Program-made: the position numbers and the translations under genes | Part shown: positions 41,807 through 50,831 of the stretch, in pieces | Layout of the letters: each line of letters opens with the position of its first letter | How positions within the stretch are numbered: position 1 is the first letter of the stretch | The notes under the pieces: generated by a model | Seen by the model: only the letters and a program-made list of their open reading frames with translations | Told to the model about the DNA's origin: nothing | Database searches by the model: none | Origin: JAFGBI01 sp964480725 | GTDB lineage: Bacteria; Myxococcota_A; Polyangia; Polyangiales; Polyangiaceae | NCBI GenBank assembly: GCA_964480725.1 | Contig: CAYZQO010000018.1 | Location: 1 to 64,000, forward strand | Reading direction: 5' to 3' | Length of the DNA stretch: 64,000 bases

Positions 41807-42505
41807 TCATCCGGCAACGAGCTGCCGCACCCGGTCGTAGTCGGAGTCGTCGACGGCCCCCTCGATGACGCAGCGGATCTTCCCCTTCGGGTCGATCAAG
41901 AGGTGCTCGGGCAGCTCGGGGTCGCTGCCGATCCCCACCTGGTCGAGCCACTCCTTGCGCCGGTCGAGATCGTCGAGCCAAAAAGTCTGGCGCAGCCCGC
42001 TCGTGGGCTGCTCCGCCAGGAAGGCCGCGAGCTGCCGGGAGTCGTCGTCCAGCGAGACGAAGGCCACCTGAAAGGAGATCCCCGCCGCGTTGAGCTTCTG
42101 TTCCCAGGACAGCAGCCGCGGGATCTCCTCTTTGCAGGGGACGCACCAGGCGGCCCAGAAGTTGAGCCACGTCCACTGCCCACCGATTGGCAACCGCTCG
42201 GCCACGGGCGACGCCCCCGGGGCGGCCTGGCGCGCGATCCGCACCTCCGGGACTGCCTTGCCGGGGCGGTCGAAATCCCCGTCGCAGAGCGCGCGACGCG
42301 CCCGCGGTGGGGCGGAGGACGACGGCGCGGGCGCGGAGATCACGCTGACCGCCGCGCTCGGCCGGCTGGCCACCGCCGCGTTGCGGGCTCGCGTGGCCGG
42401 CGGGATCTCCTTCTGGTCCTTGCGCTCGCAGCCACCGAGCAGCACCACCGCCGCACCGACCGCGAGCGCCACGACCCGACCGCGGCCCCAAGCGAAGAGG
42501 ATCAC
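41807..42505 (-). CDS. TlpA/ResA-like thioredoxin lipoprotein
   Basis: The 232-residue protein starts at GTG 42505, overlapping the previous stop as GTGA. A signal segment ends in LLGGC, a lipobox. A Ser/Ala/Pro-rich stretch leads to the thioredoxin fold with FWAAWCVPC. The chain carries the LPEHLLIDPKG strand that includes the cis-Pro. It is a periplasmic or outer-face thiol-disulfide exchanger, probably reducing. It is the third gene of an operon with an OmpA-like protein and a VKOR-DsbA fusion, which generates disulfides, so the two may form opposing redox branches. Family call firm. Confidence 0.88.
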   Translation of the reverse strand: MILFAWGRGRVVALAVGAAVVLLGGCERKDQKEIPPATRARNAAVASRPSAAVSVISAPAPSSSAPPRARRALCDGDFDRPGKAVPEVRIARQAAPGASPVAERLPIGGQWTWLNFWAAWCVPCKEEIPRLLSWEQKLNAAGISFQVAFVSLDDDSRQLAAFLAEQPTSGLRQTFWLDDLDRRKEWLDQVGIGSDPELPEHLLIDPKGKIRCVIEGAVDDSDYDRVRQLVAG

Positions 42506-43263
42506 AGGCGGCAGTCGATCCAGGAGACGAGGGCGGATTGGTTGATGGCTTGCTCGGTGCATTTCTCCTCGGGGTTGGAGGTGGTCCACCCGCAGTACTC
42601 CGTGGAGAACTGCGCGTACTCGGCGCCGAGCCAGAGCATCCCCACCTGCTTCTCGAGCCCGGGATCGTCCTGGGTGATGTCCTTGATGTGGAACAGGACC
42701 GAATTGGCACGCTGCTGGGAGAGCGCGCGGTTCTTGTCGACGTTGCCCACCTTGGAAGCGCGCGCGACCACGAAGAAGTAGCGAGCCCCCCGACGATCCC
42801 GGAACCTCTCCTCCACCAGCCGCTTGGCCTCCTCTTCGAGCTCGTACTTTCCGGTCTTGTAGAGGATGACGGCACCGCGGTCCTTGAGCGGAGTGAAGAG
42901 GGCGTTGAAGTCCTCGTCGCTGATCTCGGCGAAGGTCTTCACGTCGGTCGGCTTGCACCCCCGGCGCCCCGAGTCGTCGCCGAGGCCGCAGGAGTGCAGG
43001 ACCCGCTCGAGCACCTTCTTGAACTGGGGGGTGCAGTAGGCAAGCTCCGCATGATCCGCGATGGCGACCTGGGGCTCCTCACTGATGGTGGGGTCGGCGA
43101 GGCGCTTGGCGGCGCCCGCCACCGACGAGTACACGGTCAGCACCATCACCAACAAGCACACGCCCGTCGCGGTGAACCCCAGGAGGGCCGGCGCGAGGAC
43201 GCTCCGGGCAGGGGAGGCGTCCGGGGTCGAGGGCTGGGCCTGGACGAGCATCGGCTGGGTCAC
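42502..43263 (-). CDS. Inner-membrane protein with OmpA-like periplasmic domain
   Basis: The 253-residue protein starts at GTG 43263, coupled to the VKOR-DsbA gene (GTGA). It has a short cytoplasmic N-terminus, a membrane helix (about 24-48), and a periplasmic part with six Cys, including CTPQFKKVL, CGLGDDSGRRGC and C-terminal CGW, CTE and CRL. The stretch YELEEEAKRLVEERF to NRALSQQRANSVLFHI resembles an OmpA-like peptidoglycan-binding fold. The Cys content and operon suggest it is a substrate or partner of the flanking redox enzymes. Function inferred; domain call moderate. Confidence 0.65.
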   Translation of the reverse strand: MTQPMLVQAQPSTPDASPARSVLAPALLGFTATGVCLLVMVLTVYSSVAGAAKRLADPTISEEPQVAIADHAELAYCTPQFKKVLERVLHSCGLGDDSGRRGCKPTDVKTFAEISDEDFNALFTPLKDRGAVILYKTGKYELEEEAKRLVEERFRDRRGARYFFVVARASKVGNVDKNRALSQQRANSVLFHIKDITQDDPGLEKQVGMLWLGAEYAQFSTEYCGWTTSNPEEKCTEQAINQSALVSWIDCRL

Positions 43264-44486
43264 TTCAGCACCTCCGGCGCGAGCTGTCGGAGGGTGTAGC
43301 GCAAGCCGATGTCGGTGTCTTCGTCGCAGATGCGCTGCCCACCGAGGTAGATCTGCGGTGTCGAGACGGGAACGCCGTTGTCGATGGCGAACTGCAGGTG
43401 CTTCTCGAGGCGCTGCCGGGTGGCCGGGGCGTCGAGACACGCGATGATCGCATCGCCCCACCGGCGTCGGATCACCTCCCGCGTAACGGGCGCCTCCTTC
43501 TGCCGCCCCGCGTCAAGGTCGGCCTTGCCGGCGCGCAGCAGGTAGTCCTGCTCGTGGTAGGCCCACTCCAGCACCTCGCCGGCCCGCTCCTGGCCGCAGA
43601 GAATGGCCTTGGCGACCTGACACGCCCCGGGGTGCAGCGGGCGATCGAGCATCCAGTTGCACTCACTGTCCAGGGGCATCAGCGCGATCTGCGTATCGAG
43701 CCGCGAGTAGACGCCGTCACTCTTGAACCGGAGGTGCACCGCCTTGCAGGTGGCGCAGAGGGGATCTTCGAACAGCAGCGCCTGCCGCACCGGCCGCTCG
43801 CCGCGGAGCGTCAGCAGGACGCCTTCGGCGGTGGGGGCCTTCTTGATGGTGCCGCAGCCGCCAAGGTAAGGTCCGTGGTCCGGCGCCACCGCGGCGTAGA
43901 CGAGCGAGGGGACGAGGGTGAGCGCCCCGAGGGCGGCGAGCCAGACGACGGGGAGCAGGAGCCCCCCGCGCGGGCGCCGTCCGAGCGATAGGAGACCGAA
44001 CCCCCCGCCAACCGCCAGCAGGATCGAGGCTAGGTAGGTCCCCGCGCAGGTCTCACAGACGGTGTTGAGCTGCGTGACGGAGATGACGAACATCGCGATC
44101 GACACCAGGAGCGGGGTAACGGCGACGACCGCGTAGAAGACGACCGCCGCGCGCGACGCCCGCGACCCGGCGACGGCGAGGTACACGGCGAAGCCCGCGA
44201 AGAACGCGAAGGAACCCTGGGCGAAGAGGCTGATCGGGATCCCACCCCAGAGCTGCCCCTTGAAGACCGCGGAGTAGGGGCTGTAGAGCGCCGCGCGGCA
44301 CCCAGACGCGTCTTCTTCCTTCGGCGGCGCACCCGGGATCACGCTGCAGTGCACGTCGTGCAACTGGCGGTCGAGGTGCGCGGCGTAGTCGTTGGTCGAG
44401 TAGGTGGCGAAGACGAGCCCGAGCAGGGCCCCGACCAGGGCCACGATGGCGGGGATGCGAGTCGCTGGCGGCATCGGGCGGGTCAT
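43260..44486 (-). CDS. Vitamin K epoxide reductase (VKOR) fused to a DsbA-like thioredoxin domain
   Basis: The 408-residue inner-membrane protein begins with a VKOR domain (about 10-200). It has loop cysteines Cys47 and Cys63 and the quinone-side CETC pair (Cys144/Cys147), with five hydrophobic helices. The C-terminal part (about 215-408) is DsbA/Dsb-like, with active-site CATC (Cys244/Cys247) and cis-Pro in VSTPQIYLGG. The VKOR half reoxidises the thioredoxin half using quinone, so one polypeptide does what DsbB and DsbA do elsewhere. It is the first gene of the redox operon. Fusions of this type occur in several phyla. Call firm. Confidence 0.9.
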   Translation of the reverse strand: MTRPMPPATRIPAIVALVGALLGLVFATYSTNDYAAHLDRQLHDVHCSVIPGAPPKEEDASGCRAALYSPYSAVFKGQLWGGIPISLFAQGSFAFFAGFAVYLAVAGSRASRAAVVFYAVVAVTPLLVSIAMFVISVTQLNTVCETCAGTYLASILLAVGGGFGLLSLGRRPRGGLLLPVVWLAALGALTLVPSLVYAAVAPDHGPYLGGCGTIKKAPTAEGVLLTLRGERPVRQALLFEDPLCATCKAVHLRFKSDGVYSRLDTQIALMPLDSECNWMLDRPLHPGACQVAKAILCGQERAGEVLEWAYHEQDYLLRAGKADLDAGRQKEAPVTREVIRRRWGDAIIACLDAPATRQRLEKHLQFAIDNGVPVSTPQIYLGGQRICDEDTDIGLRYTLRQLAPEVLK

Positions 44487-44627
44487 ACACCCGATTGCGG
44501 TGGAGTGGACAACGCCCCGAGGGGCAGGCGGCGCGTTTCGACCGGGCGGCCAGCGCCGACCATCCGGGATCTTCGAGTCTTTTCGGCGTGCGCCGCCGGA
44601 CGCCGTGCGCGCGCGACGACGGGTCGG

Positions 44628-46868
44628 TCACAGCGCGTCGAGGATGGACGCAACCGCGCCGCGAGCCACCACGAACGTCGCGGCCACGCCGTCGACACGC
44701 GCGTAGAGCACGCTCGTTCCCTGCCAGGAGTCCCCGGCACCGAGGCGGATCGTGCGCAGCGGGCCGCTCCCGGGCGCGGGGCGCAAGCGCAGCGTCAGCT
44801 GCGGCGCCGCGAGGCCCTCCTCCGGACGCGCCTCGCCGAGGTGCACCGCCGCCTCGGCGCGCAGCGCCTCGAGCGCCTCGCCGAGGCGGACGAGGTCGGT
44901 GGGATCGAGCCGTGGCGCGCCGCTGGTCTGCTGCCAGCCCTGACCGAGCCGGGTCAGCACCAGGGAGGCGGTCGGCGACTCGAGGGCGACCTCCGCAAGC
45001 GCGTCGGGCGCGCCAGGCAGGAGCGACCGGTCGATCAGCAGCCGCTCGGCGCGCGACCGTACACGCCGCGACAAGACGAAGACGCCCTCCTCGCCCGCGA
45101 CGGCGGCGAAGACGCCCCCGGTCGTGCCGTCGCCCAGGTGGAGCTCGCGCACGACCTCCGCGCCCGGCTGCCGCTCGACGACGAGACGGACCCGCAACGC
45201 CGGCCGCGCAAGCCCGAACGTGCCGTCGTCGTGGTCGGCGACCCAGCGCTCGGCCTCCAGCTTCGCCAGCGAGTCCACGAGGTCGGCGGCGAGGCCGCCG
45301 TCGACAGCGAAGCCGGCCGGGCGCTCCAGGGCGAAGGCGCCGGCCCGAGGCTGCACGAGGATCTGCTCCTCACCCCCAGTCACCTCCACACGCCGCACGG
45401 AGCCCGCAGCGAAGTCGAAGATCGAGCGCGGCCGCACCAGCGTCGCGTCCGGGAGGAACGCCCGCGACGCCTCGCGGTCGAGGCGCAAGACGACACCGTC
45501 GAGCCGGCGACGCACGACGAGGCTCCCCTGGCGATCCGGGACGCCGACGTCGAGGGTTTCGGTGATCACCTCCGCCTCGGTGGCCGCAGAGCTCTCGACG
45601 ACGACCGTGCCGGCCGGCGGGGCCAGCCCGAGCGCACCGAGGTCCGGGTCCTCGACCGGCTCGCCACGAACGTCGAGCAGGGAGAGGACGCGCCGGTTGC
45701 CCGTGTCGAGATCGACGTCGGCGACGCGCGGCGCACGGAGGCGGTACCCCACCTCGCTGCGCACGAGCTCGAGCCGCTGCGAACCGCGGTCGATCCGGAC
45801 GCTCTCCACCTCGTCGGGGGAAAAACCCAGGGGACGCCGTGACACCCAGCGCTCGCGAGGCAGGTCGAGCACGCGCCGGACGTCGTCCGGAGCGCAGCCC
45901 GCGCGCGGGTCCGGCTCGCTGCGGAGCGCGACCAGCCCGCCACCTTGCGGGCAACGGCCGCCGAGCTCGAGCCGCGCGCGCGAGCGCCCGTCCGTCGGGA
46001 CCAGCTCGAGCCGGAGCGGTGCCGGTCCCAGGAGCCGCCGGGCATCGTCGACGCGCACCGGCGTCTCAGCGTCGAGGCGGACGAGCTGCAGGAAGAGCGC
46101 GTCGACCAGGTTCCGCTCGGCCAGGCGCTCTCCCGCGGCGGTGACCACCCGCCAGCGCCCCTGGGTCCGCGTGAGCTCCGTCCGCTCCGCGCCAGCCGTG
46201 AGCACCACGCGCGCGAGGTCGTCGGCGAGGTACGGCGCGAGCCGCGGATCGCGGAGCGCGTCAACCCCGAGGAGGAGCGCGGCTGCCGTTTCTGCCCGGA
46301 CGATGCCCACACCGCGGCCCACCGCCCCCTCGCCGGTCACCTCGAGGTAGGCGGAGCCCGGCGGCGACACCGCCTCGCCGCCGAGCAGTAGCCGGTAATT
46401 CGACGCATCGAGCGAGAGCGTCGCCACGGCGCGGGGCGAGTCGAGCCCGAAGCGCGGACGGTCCACCTCCTCCGGCGCGAGCCGACGAACGAAGACGGCG
46501 CGACCGAGCGCGTCGAGCAAGGCGCGAACCTCGGCGGTCCCGGCGTCGCTCACGCGGGGCTCGACGATCCGCCACTCCGCGTCACCGTCCGCGGCTTCGT
46601 CCCCCACCCCCGCGGCGCCCGCGGCGCCAGGCTCCCGGGGGGTGGTCCCCACGGCGCCGCGCTCGAGCACCACCCGCTCCCGGCCCTGCTCGAGAACGAG
46701 GCGCGAGATTTCCTCGACGCGAAAGGCGACCAGCACGTGGCGCGCCCGCGCCTCCGCCTCTGCCGCCGTGAGCGAGCGGCGCGTGAGCACGACGGTGACC
46801 ACGGCAGCCACGGCCAGCATCGCCAGCGCGACGTCCAGCGGCCGTCGGCGGAGCGCCGCCCCGGTCAC
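44628..46868 (-). CDS. DUF4340-type membrane protein
   Basis: The 746-residue protein starts at GTG 46868, overlapping the ABC-auxiliary gene stop as GTGA. One N-terminal membrane helix (about 10-32) precedes a long extracytoplasmic region. That region has repeated beta-rich units of about 120-150 residues with the DUF4340 pattern: a Val/Leu/Glu/Arg-rich strand, W(R)VVTAAG, then LVDALFLQLV. DUF4340 proteins often follow ABC exporters of the Gld type, as here. The function is unknown; a role in translocating or anchoring the exporter substrate is inference from context. Confidence 0.75.
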   Translation of the reverse strand: MTGAALRRRPLDVALAMLAVAAVVTVVLTRRSLTAAEAEARARHVLVAFRVEEISRLVLEQGRERVVLERGAVGTTPREPGAAGAAGVGDEAADGDAEWRIVEPRVSDAGTAEVRALLDALGRAVFVRRLAPEEVDRPRFGLDSPRAVATLSLDASNYRLLLGGEAVSPPGSAYLEVTGEGAVGRGVGIVRAETAAALLLGVDALRDPRLAPYLADDLARVVLTAGAERTELTRTQGRWRVVTAAGERLAERNLVDALFLQLVRLDAETPVRVDDARRLLGPAPLRLELVPTDGRSRARLELGGRCPQGGGLVALRSEPDPRAGCAPDDVRRVLDLPRERWVSRRPLGFSPDEVESVRIDRGSQRLELVRSEVGYRLRAPRVADVDLDTGNRRVLSLLDVRGEPVEDPDLGALGLAPPAGTVVVESSAATEAEVITETLDVGVPDRQGSLVVRRRLDGVVLRLDREASRAFLPDATLVRPRSIFDFAAGSVRRVEVTGGEEQILVQPRAGAFALERPAGFAVDGGLAADLVDSLAKLEAERWVADHDDGTFGLARPALRVRLVVERQPGAEVVRELHLGDGTTGGVFAAVAGEEGVFVLSRRVRSRAERLLIDRSLLPGAPDALAEVALESPTASLVLTRLGQGWQQTSGAPRLDPTDLVRLGEALEALRAEAAVHLGEARPEEGLAAPQLTLRLRPAPGSGPLRTIRLGAGDSWQGTSVLYARVDGVAATFVVARGAVASILDAL

Positions 46869-48478
46869 GCCGTCCCTCCCCCGCTCCGATCGGGCGAGGC
46901 CGGCTCCCGGCGGGCCCGGCGCTCCTCGGCGCGACGGCGCAGCAGCACGATCATCCCGAGGAGGGCCGCCGTCGCCGGCAGGTACAAGAGCACATAGCGT
47001 CCCACCTCCCGGAGGCTCGCCTCGGTCAGGCCGACACCGATCGGGACCGCGGGCTTGTCTGGGACATCGACCAGCGCCGGCTCCGCTGCAAGCCACGCCA
47101 GCGCGCTCTCCACGAGGAGCTGGTTACCGCGCAGCGCGGCGTCGCGGAAGCTCGGCGCGAGGGCGAGCGTCGCCGTCCCGAGGAACACCACCCGCGACGC
47201 CCGGGGCCGGGCGGGCGGCAACGGCGGCGCCAGCTCCGCGGCGACGGCGACGGTGAGCGGCCCGCGGCGATCCCGCGCGCGCGGCGCGAGCGCGCGCCCC
47301 TCCAGGAGGGGGCGGAGATCATCGACGGCGAACGCCCGCTCGCTGCTGCGGAGCAGCGCCACGGGCGCCACCCCCGCGGGCGGTGACGGCGCCGGGGCCA
47401 GGCTCTGCGCGACGCCCACCATGACGCGAAAGACGGCCGCGCCGTCGCTGACGAGGCCGCGGGTGATGGCATGCTCCTCCGCGCGCGCGAAGAAGCGCTC
47501 CCCGACCCCGGACGGGAGTCGGGCGTCGGCGGCGCGTTCGACGACGGTGTCGTTGCCGAGCACAACGCCGGCCCGCGTCGCCAACGGCTGGAGCCCGCTC
47601 GGGACCGGCCGGTACTCGTCGTCGATCATCGCGCTCGCCGCCACCAGGAGGCTTCCGCCCTGGTCCAGGTAGGCGCCGACGCGGCGCGCCGCCGCCGCGT
47701 CCAGCGGCACCTCCGGCCCGACGATGGCGACCACGCGGCAGTCCTCCAGGCGCCGTGACGGCCGGGGCGAGGTGAGATCGACGCTCTCCACCTCGTAGTT
47801 GTTCCGCTCGAGGCGGTGGCAGAGGTCCGCGAGCCCGGCGGGGCCCAGGTCGTCGATCCGCGCCTCCTGGTGGCCCACCGTGAAGCAGACGGTGGGCCGC
47901 TCCCGCGCGAGCACGCGGCGGATCCCCTCCGTGAGCGCCTGCTCGAGCCGCGGGCGCGCGCTGCCGTCGTCCGGATCGTAGCTGACCAGCTCCTCCGCAG
48001 TGAGCAGCCAGCGAGCCTCCCCGCGCGTCACGACGATGGCAGCGTCGGTGACCACGCGCCCATCCTCGGTCTTTCCCGCGCGCATCCCGAAGCGGCGCTG
48101 GAGCGCGAGGAACTCCGCGGGATCCCGCTCCGGGTCGACCCACCGCGTCCGGAGCTGCCGCGTCTCCGCCCCATAGGCCGTGAGGAGGTGGCGCACGCTC
48201 AGCGTCAGCGGGTCATTCCGCCCCAGGAAGACGAAGACGTCGATGGGCTCGTCGAGGCCGCGGAGCGTCTCCACGGTGGGGGCCGACAGGCTGTAGAGCC
48301 CCCGGGGCGTGAGGTCCCAACGCGTGGTGAAGCGCGCGGCCAGGACGTTCAGCGCGAACACCAACACGGTGGCCGAGAAGACCCCGCTGGCGGCGAGCCA
48401 GCGCTCGAGCGGGGTGGCCCGGAGCCACGTCGTCGCCGCCCGAGCGGCGCCCAACCCACGGCGAAGCCCCGCGTTCAC
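46865..48478 (-). CDS. GldG-like ABC-type auxiliary protein
   Basis: The 537-residue protein starts at GTG 48478, overlapping the permease stop (GTGA). It has an N-terminal membrane helix (about 29-50), a periplasmic region resembling the ABC_transp_aux (GldG) family with LRGLDEPIDVFVFLGRND, and a C-terminal membrane helix (about 490-512). In Flavobacterium, GldA/GldF/GldG form an exporter linked to gliding; elsewhere the role is less clear. Its position between an ABC-2 permease and DUF4340 supports the call. Confidence 0.82.
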   Translation of the reverse strand: MNAGLRRGLGAARAATTWLRATPLERWLAASGVFSATVLVFALNVLAARFTTRWDLTPRGLYSLSAPTVETLRGLDEPIDVFVFLGRNDPLTLSVRHLLTAYGAETRQLRTRWVDPERDPAEFLALQRRFGMRAGKTEDGRVVTDAAIVVTRGEARWLLTAEELVSYDPDDGSARPRLEQALTEGIRRVLARERPTVCFTVGHQEARIDDLGPAGLADLCHRLERNNYEVESVDLTSPRPSRRLEDCRVVAIVGPEVPLDAAAARRVGAYLDQGGSLLVAASAMIDDEYRPVPSGLQPLATRAGVVLGNDTVVERAADARLPSGVGERFFARAEEHAITRGLVSDGAAVFRVMVGVAQSLAPAPSPPAGVAPVALLRSSERAFAVDDLRPLLEGRALAPRARDRRGPLTVAVAAELAPPLPPARPRASRVVFLGTATLALAPSFRDAALRGNQLLVESALAWLAAEPALVDVPDKPAVPIGVGLTEASLREVGRYVLLYLPATAALLGMIVLLRRRAEERRARREPASPDRSGGGTA

Positions 48479-49221
48479 CCCCACCTCCAGGAGTCGACCA
48501 CGCGGGCGGTGACGAACAGCGGCAGCACGATCAAGGAGCCGTCGAAGACCAGACGCCGGAGATCGACCACCCCCTTGGACAGCTCGTCCATCTGCGAGAA
48601 CACCGAGACGTGGATCGAGACGTCGAGCAGGGGTCCCGGATCGAAGACATACTCGCCGATGCCGAAGATGAACAAGCCGAACTCGATGCCCACGGTGAGC
48701 AGGAACGCCACCAGCTGGCTCCGGGTGAGGGCGCTCATCAAGACGCCCAGCGCGAGATACCCGGCGCCGATGCCGAACACCCCGAGGTAGCTGGTGGCGA
48801 CGACGGGCCAGTCGATGGTGCCGGTGTCCCGCAGGATCACCACGTAGAGCACGGTGGGTGACCACATGAGCAAGTAGGTCGCGAGGACGGCGAGGTACTT
48901 GCCGAGCACGACGGCGACGGGGGTGACGGGCGCCGTCAGCAGCGACTCGATGGTGCCGCTCCGGCGTTCCTCCGCGAACACGCGCATGGTGAGCGCCGGA
49001 CAGAGCAGGAGCAGCGAGAGGAGGAGGAAGACGGACTGCCCGAAGTAGGCCTGCACGGGCCCCGCGTCGACGCCGAGCTCGGGCGAGGTCGCGAGGTGCC
49101 GAACCACCAGGTAGAAGCTGGCGCCCTGCAGAACGAGGAACACCGTGGTCACCACCCAGGCGAGCGGGGTGACCCAGAGGGAGGTGAGCTCCCGGCGGAG
49201 GATGGCGAGGGTCCCGGTCAT
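48475..49221 (-). CDS. ABC-2 type permease (GldF-like)
   Basis: The 248-residue inner-membrane protein has six hydrophobic segments and the conserved EERRSGTIESLLTAPV motif near residues 75-90, typical of ABC-2 permeases paired with GldA-like ATPases. The ATG at 49221 overlaps the ATPase stop (ATGA), and its stop overlaps the auxiliary gene start (GTGA). It forms the membrane channel of the exporter. Substrate unknown. Confidence 0.86.
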   Translation of the reverse strand: MTGTLAILRRELTSLWVTPLAWVVTTVFLVLQGASFYLVVRHLATSPELGVDAGPVQAYFGQSVFLLLSLLLLCPALTMRVFAEERRSGTIESLLTAPVTPVAVVLGKYLAVLATYLLMWSPTVLYVVILRDTGTIDWPVVATSYLGVFGIGAGYLALGVLMSALTRSQLVAFLLTVGIEFGLFIFGIGEYVFDPGPLLDVSIHVSVFSQMDELSKGVVDLRRLVFDGSLIVLPLFVTARVVDSWRWG

Positions 49222-50225
49222 GGCGCACCCCCATCGGCGGCGTCTCCCGGCGGCGCGTCATCGGGCGACGGCGCCGCCGCCGAGCCTGGGTCCCGGGCGC
49301 CAGTGAGTGCGGTGAACACCTCCTCGAGCGACGCACGCAGGGGCGCGATCTCGCGCACGCCGACGCCGGCGCCGACCAGGCGAGCGACCAGCGCCTCGGT
49401 GGTCGCGGTCACCGAGGCGGTCGCGATGCGGACGTCGATCCGCAGCGCCCCCTCACCGAGGGGCGCCCGCTCGAGGACCTCGACGCCATCCGCCGCCGCG
49501 AGCACGGCCTCACCCCGGTCCGCAGGATCATTGAGGACGAGCCGCAAGCGCTGCCCGCGCCGCTGCTCGCGGAGCTCCTCGATGGTGCCCTCGCCGACGA
49601 GCCTCCCCCGGGCGATCACCAGGGCGCGATCGCAGGTGGCCTCCACCTCGGAGAGGACGTGTGTGCTCAAGAGGACCGTGTGCTCCCGCCCCAGCTCCCG
49701 GATCAGGCGCCGCACCTCGCGGATCTGGTTGGGGTCGAGCCCGGCCGTGGGCTCGTCGAGGATGAGCAGCGGGGGGTTCGCCACCAGCGCGTCGGCCAGC
49801 CCCACCCGTTGCCGATACCCGCGCGAGAGGTGCCCGACCAGCGCCTCGGCCACGTCAGTGACCACTGCGAGCTCCATGGCCCGCGCCACCGCGCGCCGTC
49901 GCTCCCGGCGCGGCACCCCCTTGAGCGCGGCGCGAAAGGCGAGGTGCTCGCGGACCCGGAGCTCCGGGTAGAGCGGCGACGTCTCGGGCAGGTAACCGAG
50001 GAGCCGGCGCGCGGCGAGGGAGGACCGCTCGAGATCGTGACCGCCGACGCGGACGCGCCCCGCCGTGGGCCCCAGAAAGCCCGCCAGGATCCGGAGCGTC
50101 GTCGACTTGCCGGCGCCGTTCGGGCCGAGAAAGCCCACCACCTCGCCCGCGCCGACGCGGAAGCTCAGGCCGTGGAGCGCCACCACGGTGCCGTAGTCCT
50201 TGACCAGCCCCTCGACCTCGATCAT
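49218..50225 (-). CDS. ABC transporter ATP-binding protein (GldA-like)
   Basis: The protein (335 residues from ATG 50225; ATG 50243 also possible) has Walker A GPNGAGKST, the ABC signature LSRGYRQ, Walker B LLILDEP and the switch His in LLSTHVLSEVE. A C-terminal extension (about 215-335) contains the DUF4162-like region and a Pro/Asp/Ala-rich tail. It energises the ABC-2 permease encoded 4 bases downstream. It is the first gene of the export operon and is divergent from dtd. Confidence 0.9.
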   Translation of the reverse strand: MIEVEGLVKDYGTVVALHGLSFRVGAGEVVGFLGPNGAGKSTTLRILAGFLGPTAGRVRVGGHDLERSSLAARRLLGYLPETSPLYPELRVREHLAFRAALKGVPRRERRRAVARAMELAVVTDVAEALVGHLSRGYRQRVGLADALVANPPLLILDEPTAGLDPNQIREVRRLIRELGREHTVLLSTHVLSEVEATCDRALVIARGRLVGEGTIEELREQRRGQRLRLVLNDPADRGEAVLAAADGVEVLERAPLGEGALRIDVRIATASVTATTEALVARLVGAGVGVREIAPLRASLEEVFTALTGARDPGSAAAPSPDDAPPGDAADGGAP

Positions 50226-50330
50226 CGGCGCTCGGGCACCCATACCATGCCTGCGCGCCCCGCCAGTACTCGGGGTCCGACCGGCGGCGGGCACCCGCGC
50301 CCCACCCCCGGGAGGTCACGGCGCCCGCGC

Positions 50331-50340
50331 CGTGCTATGG
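50331..50340 (+). promoter_or_regulatory. CGTGCTATGG promoter-like motif before dtd
   Basis: Identical to the 10-mer at 40371. With TGCTAT as the -10, transcription would start only a few bases before the GTG at 50348, so dtd may be leaderless or nearly so. No good -35 box is visible. Confidence 0.35.
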
Positions 50341-50347
50341 CGCGGCG

Positions 50348-50797
50348 GTGCGAGCGGTCGTGCAGCGCGTGACGCGCGCCAGCGTGGTGGTGGGCGAGGA
50401 GGTCGTCGGGGCGATCAGCGCCGGGCTCTGCGTCCTCGTCGGCGTGGCCGAGGGCGACGACGAGGCGGCGGCCGACGCGCTCGCCGACAAGGTCGTGGGC
50501 CTCCGAATCTTCGAGGACGAGGCGGGCAAGATGAACCGCTCGCTCGTGGACGCCGGCGGCGAGCTGCTCTGTGTCTCCCAGTTCACCCTCCTCGGCGACG
50601 CCCGCAAGGGCCGCCGACCGAGCTTCACCGCGGCGATGGAGCCCGTCCGCGCCGCCGTCCTGGTCGATCGCTTCGCGGCGGCCTGCCGCGCCCATGGGGT
50701 CGGCGTCGCGACGGGGCGCTTCCGGGCACAGATGCAGGTCGAGCTGGTGAACGACGGCCCCGTGACCCTCCTGCTCGACACGCGACGCGCGTTCTAG
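50348..50797 (+). CDS. dtd: D-aminoacyl-tRNA deacylase
   Basis: The 149-residue protein is close to full family length. It removes D-amino acids wrongly attached to tRNA in the cytoplasm. Signature motifs are VQRVTRASV at the N-terminus, SQFTLLGDARKGRRPSFTAA with the catalytic Ser/Gln/Thr region, and the C-terminal NDGPVTLLLDT cross-subunit motif with its Gly-Pro. It starts at GTG 50348. It is convergent with the Cys-rich lipoprotein gene. Assignment firm. Confidence 0.95.
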   Translation: MRAVVQRVTRASVVVGEEVVGAISAGLCVLVGVAEGDDEAAADALADKVVGLRIFEDEAGKMNRSLVDAGGELLCVSQFTLLGDARKGRRPSFTAAMEPVRAAVLVDRFAAACRAHGVGVATGRFRAQMQVELVNDGPVTLLLDTRRAF

Positions 50798-50831
50798 ACG
50801 CGCGGTCCCGGGGCCCGCTCCCCCGCAGCCA

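Noticed and set aside
44540..44627. Hairpin CGGCGT/ACGCCG as a terminator of the DUF4340 gene
   Set aside because: Six-bp stem with a 10-base loop, and on the minus strand it is followed by AAAAG, not a T-run.
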